This document shows, piece by piece, positions 8,015-16,340 of a stretch of DNA of 35,406 nucleotides (the first letter of the stretch is position 1; each line of letters opens with the position of its first letter). Source of the DNA: Bacteroidaceae bacterium (GTDB lineage Bacteria; Bacteroidota; Bacteroidia; Bacteroidales; Bacteroidaceae); contig JAILRU010000035.1 in NCBI GenBank assembly GCA_024697945.1, positions 1 through 35,406 on the forward strand, read 5' to 3'. The position numbers and the translations under genes were made by a program. Below the pieces are notes generated by a model. The model was not told the origin of the DNA, made no database searches, and worked only from the letters and a program-made list of their open reading frames with translations.

Positions 8015-8022
8015 CAACTTTT

Positions 8023-8056
8023 AATTCATAATTCATAATTCATAATTCATAATTCC
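8023..8056. repeat. heptamer array AATTCAT (4.7 units) in a divergent promoter region
   Basis: Four perfect AATTCAT units and a partial one fill the space between the -7 elements of tamL (8007-8014) and the methyltransferase gene (8068-8075). They therefore occupy the -33 regions of both promoters. Confidence 0.9.
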
Positions 8057-8067
8057 ACGAAAAGTCG

Positions 8068-8075
8068 TAACTTTG
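8068..8075 (+). promoter_or_regulatory. -7 promoter element TAACTTTG (TrmH-family gene)
   Basis: Exact TAnnTTTG match 18 bp before the ATG at 8094, divergent from the tamL promoter. Confidence 0.65.
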
Positions 8076-8093
8076 TGAGCAAAACAAGAAACT

Positions 8094-8846
8094 ATGTTAA
8101 GCAAGGCTCGTATAAAGTGGATTAAGTCGTTGGAGATGCGCAAGTACCGTCTGCTGCATAACGCATTCTTGGCAGAGGGACCGAAACTGGTGGGGGAACT
8201 GCTCCCCTACTTCACCCCGCTCTATGTGGTAGCGACGAAAGAATGGCTGACGCAGAACAGTCTCCTGCTCGGAGCAGCAAAGGAAGTGGACGAGGTAAGT
8301 CAGGAGGAACTGGAGAGGGCAAGTCTGTTGCGCAAGCCGCAGAGCGTGCTGGCTGTATTGCCAATGCGAAATACGGATTTTAAGATTCAAGACCCAAAAA
8401 GCCTTTATCTCGCTCTCGACGGCGTTCAAGACCCTGGGAATCTGGGAACTATACTCCGTATAGCAGACTGGTTCGGCATTCGGCATATTCTATGCGGAAC
8501 AGAGGGGACAGCAGACGTCTATAATCCGAAATGCGTACAGTCTTGCATGGGAGCCCTGGCCAGAGTGGAGGTTCACTACTGCAATCTGCCCGAAGTGCTC
8601 AAGGAAGCACAGATGCCCATCTACGGCACCTTCTTAGACGGCAAGGACATCTATCAGGAAGAGCTTTCGCCGAATGGCATCATCGTAATGGGAAACGAGG
8701 GAAACGGCATCAGCGAGGAAGTGGCTGAACTTGTCAGCCACCGCCTGTATGTACCAAACTTCCCCAAAGGCTCCCTGACAACAGAGAGCTTGAATGTGGC
8801 TGTTGCCACAGGCATCGTCTGTGCTGAGTTTCGCAGAAGGAGCTAA
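8094..8846 (+). CDS. TrmH/SpoU-family RNA 2'-O-methyltransferase
   Basis: The 250-aa protein has an N-terminal substrate-binding region (RKYRLLHNAFLAEGPKLV) and a SPOUT knot. All three SpoU motifs are visible: DPGNLGTILR (113-122, with the conserved Asn and Arg), GNEGNGIS (200-207) and LTTESLNVAVATGI (228-241). These bind S-adenosylmethionine and methylate a ribose 2'-OH in rRNA or tRNA; the target nucleotide cannot be read from sequence. The start agrees with the -7 element 18 bp upstream. The stop is 2 bp from the stop of the convergent Lys/Glu-rich gene, so no terminator fits between them. Confidence 0.9.
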   Translation: MLSKARIKWIKSLEMRKYRLLHNAFLAEGPKLVGELLPYFTPLYVVATKEWLTQNSLLLGAAKEVDEVSQEELERASLLRKPQSVLAVLPMRNTDFKIQDPKSLYLALDGVQDPGNLGTILRIADWFGIRHILCGTEGTADVYNPKCVQSCMGALARVEVHYCNLPEVLKEAQMPIYGTFLDGKDIYQEELSPNGIIVMGNEGNGISEEVAELVSHRLYVPNFPKGSLTTESLNVAVATGIVCAEFRRRS

Positions 8847-8848
8847 TC

Positions 8849-10174
8849 TTACTCCTCCTCGCCTTCTTCTTCGATGTCTTCAATAGAGAGACCTTCCTCT
8901 TCAAGTTCCTTTACATCCTCTTCGGGTGTAAGGCTGCTGTAGAAGGTATCGTCGTTGTCGAGGTTTTCGTCGTCTTCATCAAAATCCTCGCGACCCTCCA
9001 AATCTTCGTCGTGTGGTTCAGGCAGTTCCATGTGAATCTTCTCAACGAGGTCTTTCTTCTTGGCGAAAATGGCTTCCACCCATGTTCCCTTGGGAATCTC
9101 CAAAACATCGAAACCCTGTGCTATCTTCTTCTCGACGGTGCCGCCAGGAGCGTGAATGCGGCTCTGGGGCAACTGCGTAGTGCTTATCTCAAAGCCCCTC
9201 TCGATGATGTCGCGAATGGAGAGTGAAATAGAATCCCATCCGCCACCAAAGTTGCGATTGATGAGTTCGAGAAGCATTGCTGCGGAAATGTGCCTGATAT
9301 TCTCGTAGCTGAGGTCGGTGATACGCTCGATAGCCCTGCGACGGATGGCCACACAACCCTTTGCCTCCTGACAATGGGTGATTATTTCCCAACCGCCATT
9401 TACGAACTTGGCTGCCTCACGTTCATTTTCGGGGTCGAAGTGCACCACATCGAAAACCAGTCGTATGATGTTGAGAAGCTTCTGCTCACTGATGGTGAAG
9501 TCTTCCACTTCACGTCCTCTTTCCCATGCATCGGCAATGTCGTACTCGTCCAAATCCCAAATATTAGTGGCGTTCAGGTCGAGAATATTCTCCAACTTCA
9601 CCACACCTTTCCTTATCCTTGTTGGCTTCTTCTTGGGGCCTTTCTTTCCAGGCTTCTCATCGAGGTCCTCCTCATTCTCTTCCTCAGCTTCCTTCTCAGC
9701 TTTCGCCTTGACTTTCTTTGAGACTCTCTTCTTGGGCTTCTTCTCGACTTTCTCTTCGACTTCCTCCGCAGGTTCCTTCTCAGCTTCCGCCTTTACTTTC
9801 TTCGCAGTTTTCTTCTTCGGCTTCTCCTCGATTTTCTCCTCGACCTTTTCCTCGGTCTTCTTCTCAGGTTCGGCCTCAGCTTTCTTCGCTACTTTCTTCT
9901 TCGGCTTCTCCTCGACTTTCTGCTCGACTATCTTTTCGACCTTCTTTTCAGGTTCAGCCTCAGCTTTCTTCGTCACTTTCTTCTTAGGCTTCTCCTCTAC
10001 CTTCTGCTCGACTATCTTTTCGACTTTCTTCTCAGGTTCAGCCTCGACTTTCTTTTCAACTTTCTTCTCGGCTTCAGCCTTTACTTTCTTCACGACTTTC
10101 TTCTCCGCTTTCGCTTCGACTTTCTTCTCGGTTTTCTTTTCGGTTTTCTTCCCGACTTGCTTCTCTTCCTTCAT
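8849..10174 (-). CDS. Lys/Glu-repeat protein with unknown C-terminal domain
   Basis: The 441-aa protein is not a family I recognise. Residues 1-42 are Lys/Glu-rich. Residues 43-182 are five tandem repeats of exactly 28 residues with core EKK.E..VE.KVEEKPKKK. Residues about 190-380 form a globular, probably helical domain (ENILDLNATNIWDLDEYDI; NFGGGWDSISLSIRDII). The last 60 residues are strongly acidic and end DIEEEGEEE. The highly charged repeats suggest an extended or coiled segment that could contact nucleic acid, by analogy with histone-H1-like proteins, but this is inference. The ATG at 10172-10174 is preferred because a -7 element (10193-10200) lies inside the longer TTG-started ORF. 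It is divergent from uvrB. Confidence 0.7.
   Translation of the reverse strand: MKEEKQVGKKTEKKTEKKVEAKAEKKVVKKVKAEAEKKVEKKVEAEPEKKVEKIVEQKVEEKPKKKVTKKAEAEPEKKVEKIVEQKVEEKPKKKVAKKAEAEPEKKTEEKVEEKIEEKPKKKTAKKVKAEAEKEPAEEVEEKVEKKPKKRVSKKVKAKAEKEAEEENEEDLDEKPGKKGPKKKPTRIRKGVVKLENILDLNATNIWDLDEYDIADAWERGREVEDFTISEQKLLNIIRLVFDVVHFDPENEREAAKFVNGGWEIITHCQEAKGCVAIRRRAIERITDLSYENIRHISAAMLLELINRNFGGGWDSISLSIRDIIERGFEISTTQLPQSRIHAPGGTVEKKIAQGFDVLEIPKGTWVEAIFAKKKDLVEKIHMELPEPHDEDLEGREDFDEDDENLDNDDTFYSSLTPEEDVKELEEEGLSIEDIEEEGEEE
9629..10048 (-). repeat. five tandem 84-bp coding repeats
   Basis: These encode residues 43-70, 71-98, 99-126, 127-154 and 155-182 of the Lys/Glu-rich protein. The first two differ mainly at their first residue and near the end; the last is the most diverged. 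Confidence 0.85.
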
Positions 10175-10192
10175 ATTTTTCTCTTTTTGCCG

Positions 10193-10200
10193 CAAAAATA
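10193..10200 (-). promoter_or_regulatory. -7 promoter element TATTTTTG (Lys/Glu-repeat gene)
   Basis: Minus-strand TAnnTTTG match 18 nt before the ATG at 10174; it decides the start codon choice for this gene. Confidence 0.6.
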
Positions 10201-10243
10201 CAAAATATTTTTTAATTGTTGCTGTCCGCAAGGAAAAAATTAC

Positions 10244-10251
10244 TACTTTTG
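10244..10251 (+). promoter_or_regulatory. -7 promoter element TACTTTTG (uvrB)
   Basis: TAnnTTTG match 11 nt before the uvrB ATG at 10263, divergent from the promoter at 10193-10200. Confidence 0.6.
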
Positions 10252-10262
10252 CTAAATTAATT

Positions 10263-12269
10263 ATGAATTCTTTCGAACTTATCTCTAATTATGTACCTAC
10301 TGGTGACCAACCAGAGGCCATACAACAGCTGACGGAAGGCATCCGTCAAGGTGTGCGGGCACAGACTCTGCTCGGCGTTACCGGAAGCGGCAAGACATTC
10401 ACCATTGCAAACGTCATCCGTAACATCGGACGGCCTACTCTCATCCTTTCGCACAACAAGACTTTGGCAGCCCAGCTCTACGGCGAAATGAAGCAGTTCT
10501 TTCCCCATAACGCGGTAGAGTACTACGTCAGCTACTACGACTACTACCAGCCGGAAGCCTACATGCCCTCCACAGATACCTATATAGAGAAGGACCTGGC
10601 CATCAACGACGAGATTGACAAGATGCGGCTCGCAGCCACCAGTGCCCTACTCTCAGGAAGGAATGACGTCATCGTGATAAGCAGCGTCTCGTGCATCTAC
10701 GGCATGGGCAATCCGTCAACGTTCTACGAGAGTTTGCTGGAACTGCGCGTCGGACAGGAGATAGACCGCAACGAACTACTTCGCAGGTTGAACGAGATGC
10801 TCTACGTTCGCAACGACATCAGTCCTGGCAGGGGCGAAGTGCGCGTGAAGGGCGACACAGTGGATATCGCTCTTGCATACAGCGACTTGCTCCTGCGCAT
10901 CACCTTCTGGGGCGACGAAATCGAGAGCATAGAGGAGCTCGACCCTGAACTGTTTGTCCGTGTCCAGTCCTATGACTGCTACAAGATTTATCCTGCCAAT
11001 CTCTTCATGACTTCGAAGGATGCTCAGGAGCGAGCCATCGTGCAGATTCAGGAAGACCTGCGGGAGCAAGTTGCTTTCTTCGAAAGGCAGGGAAAGGAGC
11101 TCGAAGCAAATCGGTTGCACGAGCGTGTGACCTACGACATAGAGATGATTCGCGAACTGGGCCATTGCTCTGGCATCGAGAACTACAGCCGTTACTTCGA
11201 CGGACGCCCACCTGGCACTCGTCCCTACTGCCTGCTCGACTTCTTCCCCAAGGACTATCTCATGGTCATCGACGAAAGCCACGTCTCTGTACCTCAACTA
11301 CATGCAATGTATGGTGGCGACCAAGCTCGCAAGACGACGCTTGTGGAATACGGCTTCCGCCTGCCAGCAGCCAAGGACAACAGACCGCTGAAGTTCGAGG
11401 AGTTCAATGAAATGACGCACCAGGTCATCTACGTAAGTGCCACGCCTGCCGACTACGAGATTTCGCAGAGCGAAGGCATTGTGGTGGAGCAGGTCATTCG
11501 TCCAACTGGTCTTCTCGACCCCCCGATAGATGTACGTCCCACAGAGAATCAGGTGGACGACCTCATGGAGGAGATACAGCAATGCATCGAACGTAAAGAG
11601 CGGGTGCTGGTTGTGACACTGACCAAGCGAATGGCGGAGGAACTGACGGAATACCTGCAGGGCAACGGCATTCAGACAGCCTACATTCATAGCGACGTAG
11701 ATACGCTGGAACGGGTGCGCATCATCTCAGAACTGCGCTCGGGTGTCTATGATGTGTTGGTAGGCGTGAATCTTCTGCGCGAAGGACTCGACCTGCCAGA
11801 GGTATCGCTGGTGGCCATTCTGGATGCCGACAAAGAAGGGTTCCTGCGCAATCACCGCAGCCTGACACAGACCATCGGACGTGCCGCACGTAACGTGAAC
11901 GGACACGCCATCATGTATGCCGACATCATCACGGACAGCATGGCGGCAACCATCAACGAGACGAACCGTCGCCGCGAGAAACAGTTGCGCTACAATGCGG
12001 AACACAACATCACGCCAATGCAGATACGCAAAGCAGCCACGATGGGCGACCTGATTCAGCATGGTCAACAAGCCGATGCAAGGGCTTACGTGGAACCCGC
12101 ACCCTACGAAGTCCTTGCCGTTGCAGAGGCCGAGACAATGAATGTTGAAGAGAAGAAGAAGCGCATTGCAAGCCTCAAAAAGAAAATGGAGGAGGCTGCA
12201 AAGAAGCTGGAATTCATCGATGCAGCCATCCTCCGAGACGAAATGCTCCGCCTACAAGCGGAGTTGTAG
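10263..12269 (+). CDS. uvrB: UvrABC excinuclease subunit B
   Basis: At 668 aa it is the usual length for UvrB, the DNA-damage-verifying helicase-like subunit of nucleotide excision repair. Visible motifs are Walker A GVTGSGKT (38-45), the beta-hairpin region SYYDYYQPEAY, Walker B DESH (337-340), helicase motif VI QTIGRAARN (from residue 536) and the C-terminal UVR domain (KRIASLKKKMEEAAKKLEFIDAA) that contacts UvrC. The frame stays open for 295 codons upstream, but that extension is only the antisense of the Lys/Glu-repeat gene. The -7 element at 10244 and family length fix the ATG at 10263. The stop is 4 bp from the stop of the convergent lipoprotein gene. Confidence 0.97.
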   Translation: MNSFELISNYVPTGDQPEAIQQLTEGIRQGVRAQTLLGVTGSGKTFTIANVIRNIGRPTLILSHNKTLAAQLYGEMKQFFPHNAVEYYVSYYDYYQPEAYMPSTDTYIEKDLAINDEIDKMRLAATSALLSGRNDVIVISSVSCIYGMGNPSTFYESLLELRVGQEIDRNELLRRLNEMLYVRNDISPGRGEVRVKGDTVDIALAYSDLLLRITFWGDEIESIEELDPELFVRVQSYDCYKIYPANLFMTSKDAQERAIVQIQEDLREQVAFFERQGKELEANRLHERVTYDIEMIRELGHCSGIENYSRYFDGRPPGTRPYCLLDFFPKDYLMVIDESHVSVPQLHAMYGGDQARKTTLVEYGFRLPAAKDNRPLKFEEFNEMTHQVIYVSATPADYEISQSEGIVVEQVIRPTGLLDPPIDVRPTENQVDDLMEEIQQCIERKERVLVVTLTKRMAEELTEYLQGNGIQTAYIHSDVDTLERVRIISELRSGVYDVLVGVNLLREGLDLPEVSLVAILDADKEGFLRNHRSLTQTIGRAARNVNGHAIMYADIITDSMAATINETNRRREKQLRYNAEHNITPMQIRKAATMGDLIQHGQQADARAYVEPAPYEVLAVAEAETMNVEEKKKRIASLKKKMEEAAKKLEFIDAAILRDEMLRLQAEL

Positions 12270-12273
12270 ATTG

Positions 12274-13035
12274 TTATGGTTTTTCGACCGTCACACTGAT
12301 GAGTCCTGCAGCATAAGGCGCTATCTCGTACTGATTGAAAAGGAACAGGATGCTGTCGCCCTTGAACAGGAAGTTATCGGTCAGGTAGAGATCGCCAAGC
12401 ATTGTGATGCCGGTCTTTTCCTGTAAGTCAGCAAGGTCTTTTGCTTCCCAATCCTCGCAAAGCTGCTCCGCCATCGCTTTCAACACCGCCTTCTCTTTGT
12501 CAGCAGGGACAATGTCATTGATGCTAAGGAGCTTACCGCTTGCCTTATCAAAGTTATAATACTGCACGACATAGCTCCCATGTGCTCCACCAAGATAGCA
12601 ATCCGTTGTCGTCTGATAGGACACAATGCTGTCTTGCTCCTCCTCTACAGGACTGCCATTGATGGAGTAATAGTACTGGAACATGTCCTTGTACTCCGAC
12701 TCAACATCGTACGTCTCAGCCAGCTCCGCCTTCCATTCTGCTTCCATACTGTCGGCAAAAGCCACCATTGCCGCCTGGATCGTCTCTCGTCCTGAGGCGT
12801 TGAGCACACTGTCACGAAGCACCGAGGCAAGCTGCCGCGTCAACGCATTTTCTCCGGCCAGTGTATCAAGCTCAATCTTAATCTGATAACACACCTTCTC
12901 GCCAGGAGCGATTGGATTCTCAATGCTTAACTTGGCAGTACCCCAGTTGAGTTCCACCTGTTCGTCATTGTCCGCCTGCTGACCCGTACAGGCACAAATC
13001 AAAGCAGCAAGAGGAAGAAGATAAAGATGTTTCAT
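12274..13035 (-). CDS. lipoprotein with DUF3298 (RsiV-like) domain
   Basis: The 253-aa protein has a lipoprotein signal MKHLYLLPLAALICAC, with Cys16 the likely lipidation site. The body matches the DUF4163/DUF3298 arrangement: a strand-rich N-terminal half, then YLGGAHGSYVVQYYNFD followed by SGKLLSINDI, and a final strand region FLFKGDSILFLFNQYEIAPYAAG. Related domains occur in the anti-sigma factor RsiV, but in Bacteroidales this is normally a stand-alone envelope lipoprotein of unknown role. It starts 20 bp after the cysK stop on the same strand and is probably cotranscribed with it. Confidence 0.8.
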   Translation of the reverse strand: MKHLYLLPLAALICACTGQQADNDEQVELNWGTAKLSIENPIAPGEKVCYQIKIELDTLAGENALTRQLASVLRDSVLNASGRETIQAAMVAFADSMEAEWKAELAETYDVESEYKDMFQYYYSINGSPVEEEQDSIVSYQTTTDCYLGGAHGSYVVQYYNFDKASGKLLSINDIVPADKEKAVLKAMAEQLCEDWEAKDLADLQEKTGITMLGDLYLTDNFLFKGDSILFLFNQYEIAPYAAGLISVTVEKP

Positions 13036-13055
13036 TTTTAATTCTATCGTTTCCT

Positions 13056-14003
13056 TTAAAGTGGGTAGTCCTCGAAAGCGTAAAGTACGGTTGAAAGATA
13101 GCGCTCGCCTGTATCGGGCAGGAGGACAACAATCTTCTTTCCCTTGTTCTCAGGACGCTTGGCCACCTGGATGGCAGCAAAGAGCGCTGCACCAGCGCTG
13201 ATACCAACCAGCACACCTTCCTGCTGAGCAATCTCACGACCTGTGCGGATGGCATCGTCGTTCTCCACATCGAACACCTCGTCGATGACATCGGCGTCGT
13301 AGGTCTTGGGCACGAAACCGGCTCCGATACCCTGAATCTTGTGGGGACCGCTCTGACCGCCGTTCAGAACAGGCGAAGACTTTGGCTCCACAGCGATAAT
13401 CTGGATATTGGGGTTCTGTTCCTTCAAGTACTTACCTGTACCGCTGATGGTACCGCCAGTACCTACACCACCCACGAAGATATCCACCTTTCCGTCGGTA
13501 TCACGCCAAATCTCTGGGCCCGTTGTGGCATAGTGCTTGGCTGGATTTGCAGCATTCTCGAACTGCTGCAAGATGACGCTGCCTGGAATCTCATCACGAA
13601 GGGCTTCTGCGGCACGGATGGCACCCGGCATTCCGTCCTTGCCAGAGGTCAGACGAACCTCCGCTCCGTACGCCTTCACCAGGTTACGGCGCTCAATGCT
13701 CATCGTTTCGGGCATGGTGAGGATAAGATGGTAGCCCTTGACGGCACTCACGAGGGCCAGACCTACGCCTGTGTTGCCGCTGGTGGGTTCGATGATGGTG
13801 GCACCGGGCTTCAAGATGCCTTTCGCCTCAGCGTCCTCAATCATGGCCAGCGCGATACGGTCCTTCACGCTGCCGCCGGGGTTGAAAAACTCTACTTTGG
13901 CAATAACAGGAGTCTCCAGCCCCTTTGCCTGTGAATACTTGTTGAGCTCAAGAAGTGGGGTGTTGCCGACGAGCTCAGTCAGCTGTTTTGCAATCTTACT
14001 CAT
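13056..14003 (-). CDS. cysK: cysteine synthase A (O-acetylserine sulfhydrylase)
   Basis: The 315-aa PLP enzyme makes cysteine from O-acetylserine and sulfide. Lys47 in NPGGSVKDR is the PLP-binding lysine, PTSGNTG binds substrate, and the glycine-rich [16 protein letters not shown] binds the PLP phosphate. Length and ends ([34 protein letters not shown]) fit CysK. It has its own -7 element and probably leads a two-gene transcript with the DUF3298 lipoprotein. The O-acetylhomoserine sulfhydrylase and Lrp-type regulator lie within 2.3 kb, giving a sulfur amino acid neighbourhood. Confidence 0.95.
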   Translation of the reverse strand: MSKIAKQLTELVGNTPLLELNKYSQAKGLETPVIAKVEFFNPGGSVKDRIALAMIEDAEAKGILKPGATIIEPTSGNTGVGLALVSAVKGYHLILTMPETMSIERRNLVKAYGAEVRLTSGKDGMPGAIRAAEALRDEIPGSVILQQFENAANPAKHYATTGPEIWRDTDGKVDIFVGGVGTGGTISGTGKYLKEQNPNIQIIAVEPKSSPVLNGGQSGPHKIQGIGAGFVPKTYDADVIDEVFDVENDDAIRTGREIAQQEGVLVGISAGAALFAAIQVAKRPENKGKKIVVLLPDTGERYLSTVLYAFEDYPL

Positions 14004-14028
14004 AACTTTATTTTTATTTACTAATTTA

Positions 14029-14036
14029 CAAAATTA
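14029..14036 (-). promoter_or_regulatory. -7 promoter element TAATTTTG (cysK)
   Basis: Minus-strand TAnnTTTG match 25 nt before the cysK ATG. Confidence 0.55.
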
Positions 14037-14047
14037 TAATATTTAGG

Positions 14048-14069
14048 GCGGTAGCAAATTCTTCATTCT
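14048..14069. repeat. copy of a 22-bp motif also found at 30649-30670
   Basis: The 22 bp here match 30649-30670 at 20 positions; the shared core is CAAATTCTTCATTCT. Both copies sit at the 3' end of minus-strand genes, and the second leads directly into an ATTCTTC heptamer array. Confidence 0.6.
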
Positions 14070-14070
14070 C

Positions 14071-14781
14071 TCAGTCTTCCTTGACTATCGGGTAGAGTTC
14101 GATGAACTCGCCTTGGTGGTTTTGACCATCGTTGATGAGTTCGGCAAACTTCTGGCCGACTGTCTCTACGTCGTGGAAACCTGGGAGGGACATGTTGCCG
14201 TTGAGGTCGGTGGTTGTGGGGCCTGGATGAACGGAGAAGATTTCCACAGGCGTACCCGACTGCTCGAATTCTATAGCCATCACTCCCATCATCGCATTTT
14301 GGGCGGCCTTGCTGGCAACGTAGGCCAACGGATGCCAGTAGGGACTGATTTCCGAAGGTACGGTGACGTTGGCGATGCGACCATTGTTCTTGGCAATCAG
14401 GGGAATAAGTGCCTTGGTGAGAGCGAAGGTGCCGATGAAGTTCACATTGAGCGTCTCGCGAATGACACTGATTTCCGTGTGCGCACTATCGACACTCATG
14501 TCGCCAGGAATACCGGCATTGTTCACGAGCAGCGTCAGTTCTGGGAAGCGCTCGTTAATCTCCTTCACAGCCTTGTTGATGCCGTCGAGATCTTTTAACT
14601 CGATATTTACCCAGCTGAGCACGTCGATGCCCTGTGCCTTCAGCTCGCTGATGGCTTTCACTGCGCGCTGTTCATCGCGTGCACCAATGATTACTTTCCA
14701 GCCACTCAGGCCGAGATGCTTCGCAATTCCGTAGCCGATGCCCTTGTTGGCACCTGTCACCAAAACAACATTATCCTTCAT
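14071..14781 (-). CDS. short-chain dehydrogenase/reductase (SDR)
   Basis: The 236-aa protein is a classical SDR oxidoreductase using NAD(P)H. It has TGANKGIG (9-16) for the cofactor, NNAG (87-90), and the catalytic YVASK (Tyr154, Lys158). The body and HPGPTTTDL resemble carbonyl-reductase-like SDRs; the substrate is unknown. The ATG at 14779-14781 is chosen because the 16-codon upstream extension contains the -7 element TACCTTTG (14800-14807). It lies between metY and cysK on the same strand but has its own promoter, so a role in sulfur metabolism is not implied. Confidence 0.88.
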   Translation of the reverse strand: MKDNVVLVTGANKGIGYGIAKHLGLSGWKVIIGARDEQRAVKAISELKAQGIDVLSWVNIELKDLDGINKAVKEINERFPELTLLVNNAGIPGDMSVDSAHTEISVIRETLNVNFIGTFALTKALIPLIAKNNGRIANVTVPSEISPYWHPLAYVASKAAQNAMMGVMAIEFEQSGTPVEIFSVHPGPTTTDLNGNMSLPGFHDVETVGQKFAELINDGQNHQGEFIELYPIVKED

Positions 14782-14799
14782 CTTTTCCTTTTTTTCTTG

Positions 14800-14807
14800 C
14801 AAAGGTA
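14800..14807 (-). promoter_or_regulatory. -7 promoter element TACCTTTG (SDR gene)
   Basis: Minus-strand TAnnTTTG match 18 nt before the ATG at 14781, with a heptamer array 5 bp upstream. Confidence 0.65.
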
Positions 14808-14812
14808 CGAAA

Positions 14813-14847
14813 TAATTATCAATTATCAATTGTCAATTGTCAATTTT
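14813..14847. repeat. heptamer array (CAATTAT/CAATTGT) overlapping the metY stop codon
   Basis: Successive 7-bp units CAATTAT, CAATTGT, CAATTGT and CAATTTT run through the TGA of the upstream gene (14833-14835) and supply its last codons. The array also covers the -33 region of the SDR promoter. Confidence 0.85.
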
Positions 14848-16128
14848 ATCCAATGCTTGCTTGATGTCGTCGATGATGTCGTCGATGTGCTCGGTGCCGA
14901 TGCTGAGGCGGATGGTAGAGGGCGTGATGTGCTGCTCTGCCAGTTCCTCGGGCGAGAGCTGTGAGTGTGTGGTGGTGTAGGGGTGAATCACCAGGCTCTT
15001 CACGTCGGCAACATTTGCCAGCAAGGAGAATATCTGCAAGGCATCGATGAACTTCCAGGCTTCTTCCTGTCCGCCCTTAATCTCAAAGGTGAAGATGCTG
15101 CCGCCGCCGTTGGGGAAGTACTTCTGATAGAGTTTGTGGTCATGATGACTCTCCAAAGCGGGATGGTTCACCTTGGCCACTTTGGGATGATTGGCGAGGA
15201 AATCAACGACTTTCAGGGCATTCTCCACATGTCGCTCCACACGCAAACTCAACGTCTCGACACCTTGCAAGAGGATGAAGGCGTTGAAAGGCGAGATAGC
15301 AGCACCAGTATCGCGCAGGATGACGGCACGGATGCGGGTGACGTAGGCCGCAGCTCCTACGGCATCAGCAAACACGATGCCATGGTACGAGGGGTCGGGC
15401 TTGGCCAACGTGGGGAATTTGTCTGGGTTGGCCTTCCAATCGAACTTGCCACCATCCACGATGACACCGCCGAGAGAGGTGCCGTGACCGCCCAGGAACT
15501 TCGTGGCAGAATGCACTACGATATCTGCGCCGTGCTCCAAAGGACGGATGAGATAGGGCGTACCGAAGGTGTTATCCACGATGAAGGGAATGCCGTGCTT
15601 GTGGGCTACGGCAGCCACTCCCTCCAGGTCGAGCACATCGGAGTTGGGATTGCCGAAGGTCTCTGCATAAATCACCTTTGTGTTGGGCCGGATGGCGGCT
15701 TCGAGAGCTTTGAGGTCGTTCACATTGATAATAGTGTTCGAGATTCCCTGTGTAGCCAACGTGTGCGTAATCAGGTTATAGCTTCCGCCATAGAGGTTGT
15801 CGGCTGCGACGATGTGGTCACCAGCCTGAGCGATGTTCTGCAAAGCGTATGTGATGGCTGCTGCCCCAGAAGCGACGGCCAAACCAGCCACGCCGCCCTC
15901 AAGAGCTGCCACGCGGTCCTCGAACACACCCTGTGTCGAGTTTGTCAGACGGCCATAGATGTTACCTGCATCGCGAAGGCCGAAACGGTCGGCGGCATGC
16001 TGTGAGTTGCGGAACACGTAGCTTGTGGTCTGGTAGATGGGCACGGCGCGTGCGTCGGTTGCGGGGTCAGCCTGTTCCTGGCCTACGTGGAGTTGCAATG
16101 TCTCAAAGTGAAGTTTGTTCTGTGCCAT
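14833..16128 (-). CDS. metY: O-acetylhomoserine sulfhydrylase (Cys/Met metabolism PLP enzyme)
   Basis: The 431-aa protein belongs to the Cys/Met gamma-family of PLP enzymes. The PLP lysine is Lys210 in HSATKFLGGHG. ETLQLHVGQEQADPATDARAVPIYQTTSY at the N-terminus and the length are typical of O-acetylhomoserine aminocarboxypropyltransferase (MetY), which makes homocysteine from O-acetylhomoserine and sulfide. Related family members cannot be fully excluded. The ATG at 16126-16128 is chosen because the -7 element (16172-16179) lies inside the longer ORF. Its last codons and stop lie in a heptamer array. A divergent Lrp/AsnC gene shares the upstream region and is a plausible regulator. Confidence 0.9.
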   Translation of the reverse strand: MAQNKLHFETLQLHVGQEQADPATDARAVPIYQTTSYVFRNSQHAADRFGLRDAGNIYGRLTNSTQGVFEDRVAALEGGVAGLAVASGAAAITYALQNIAQAGDHIVAADNLYGGSYNLITHTLATQGISNTIINVNDLKALEAAIRPNTKVIYAETFGNPNSDVLDLEGVAAVAHKHGIPFIVDNTFGTPYLIRPLEHGADIVVHSATKFLGGHGTSLGGVIVDGGKFDWKANPDKFPTLAKPDPSYHGIVFADAVGAAAYVTRIRAVILRDTGAAISPFNAFILLQGVETLSLRVERHVENALKVVDFLANHPKVAKVNHPALESHHDHKLYQKYFPNGGGSIFTFEIKGGQEEAWKFIDALQIFSLLANVADVKSLVIHPYTTTHSQLSPEELAEQHITPSTIRLSIGTEHIDDIIDDIKQALDKIDN

Positions 16129-16171
16129 AGTTGTAATGCTTTTATTTCGATTTATGTTTGTTTTTCCGTTG

Positions 16172-16179
16172 CAAAGGTA
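16172..16179 (-). promoter_or_regulatory. -7 promoter element TACCTTTG (metY) with -33 TTTG
   Basis: Exact -7 match; a TTTG lies at 16201-16204 on the minus strand, 21 nt away, which fits the Bacteroidetes -33/-7 spacing. It is close to the divergent lrp promoter, so one bound regulator could affect both. Confidence 0.7.
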
Positions 16180-16231
16180 CGACAAAAAAGAAATATCATC
16201 CAAATTTCTTTTTAATTTCAGAAAATATCCC

Positions 16232-16239
16232 TATCTTTG
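16232..16239 (+). promoter_or_regulatory. -7 promoter element TATCTTTG (Lrp/AsnC gene)
   Basis: Exact TAnnTTTG match about 100 nt before the ATG at 16341, giving a fairly long 5' leader. Confidence 0.65.
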
Positions 16240-16268
16240 CATCCCGTAAAGAAAATCTTTCTGATTTA

Positions 16269-16283
16269 GACTCGTCACGAGAC
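16269..16283. promoter_or_regulatory. possible operator palindrome in the Lrp leader
   Basis: GACTCGTCACGAGAC is a 15-bp near-palindrome (core CTCGT-C-ACGAG). Lrp/AsnC proteins bind short palindromes and often control themselves, so this could be an autoregulatory site or a small leader hairpin. No second copy was found. Confidence 0.3.
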
Positions 16284-16340
16284 TTCAAACAGAATAAAAC
16301 TCTAAAAAACCTATAAACCTACAAACCGATAGACTCAAAA

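Noticed and set aside
8003..8017. A TTG start five codons upstream for tamL
   Set aside because: These bases are the -7 promoter element TATCTTTG; the GTG at 8000-8002 gives a complete lipoprotein signal.
9378..10262. A 295-codon N-terminal extension of uvrB, Ser/Phe-rich
   Set aside because: It is the exact antisense of the Lys/Glu-repeat gene, where Lys and Glu codons read as Phe, Leu and Ser on the other strand. UvrB length and the -7 element at 10244 place the start at 10263.
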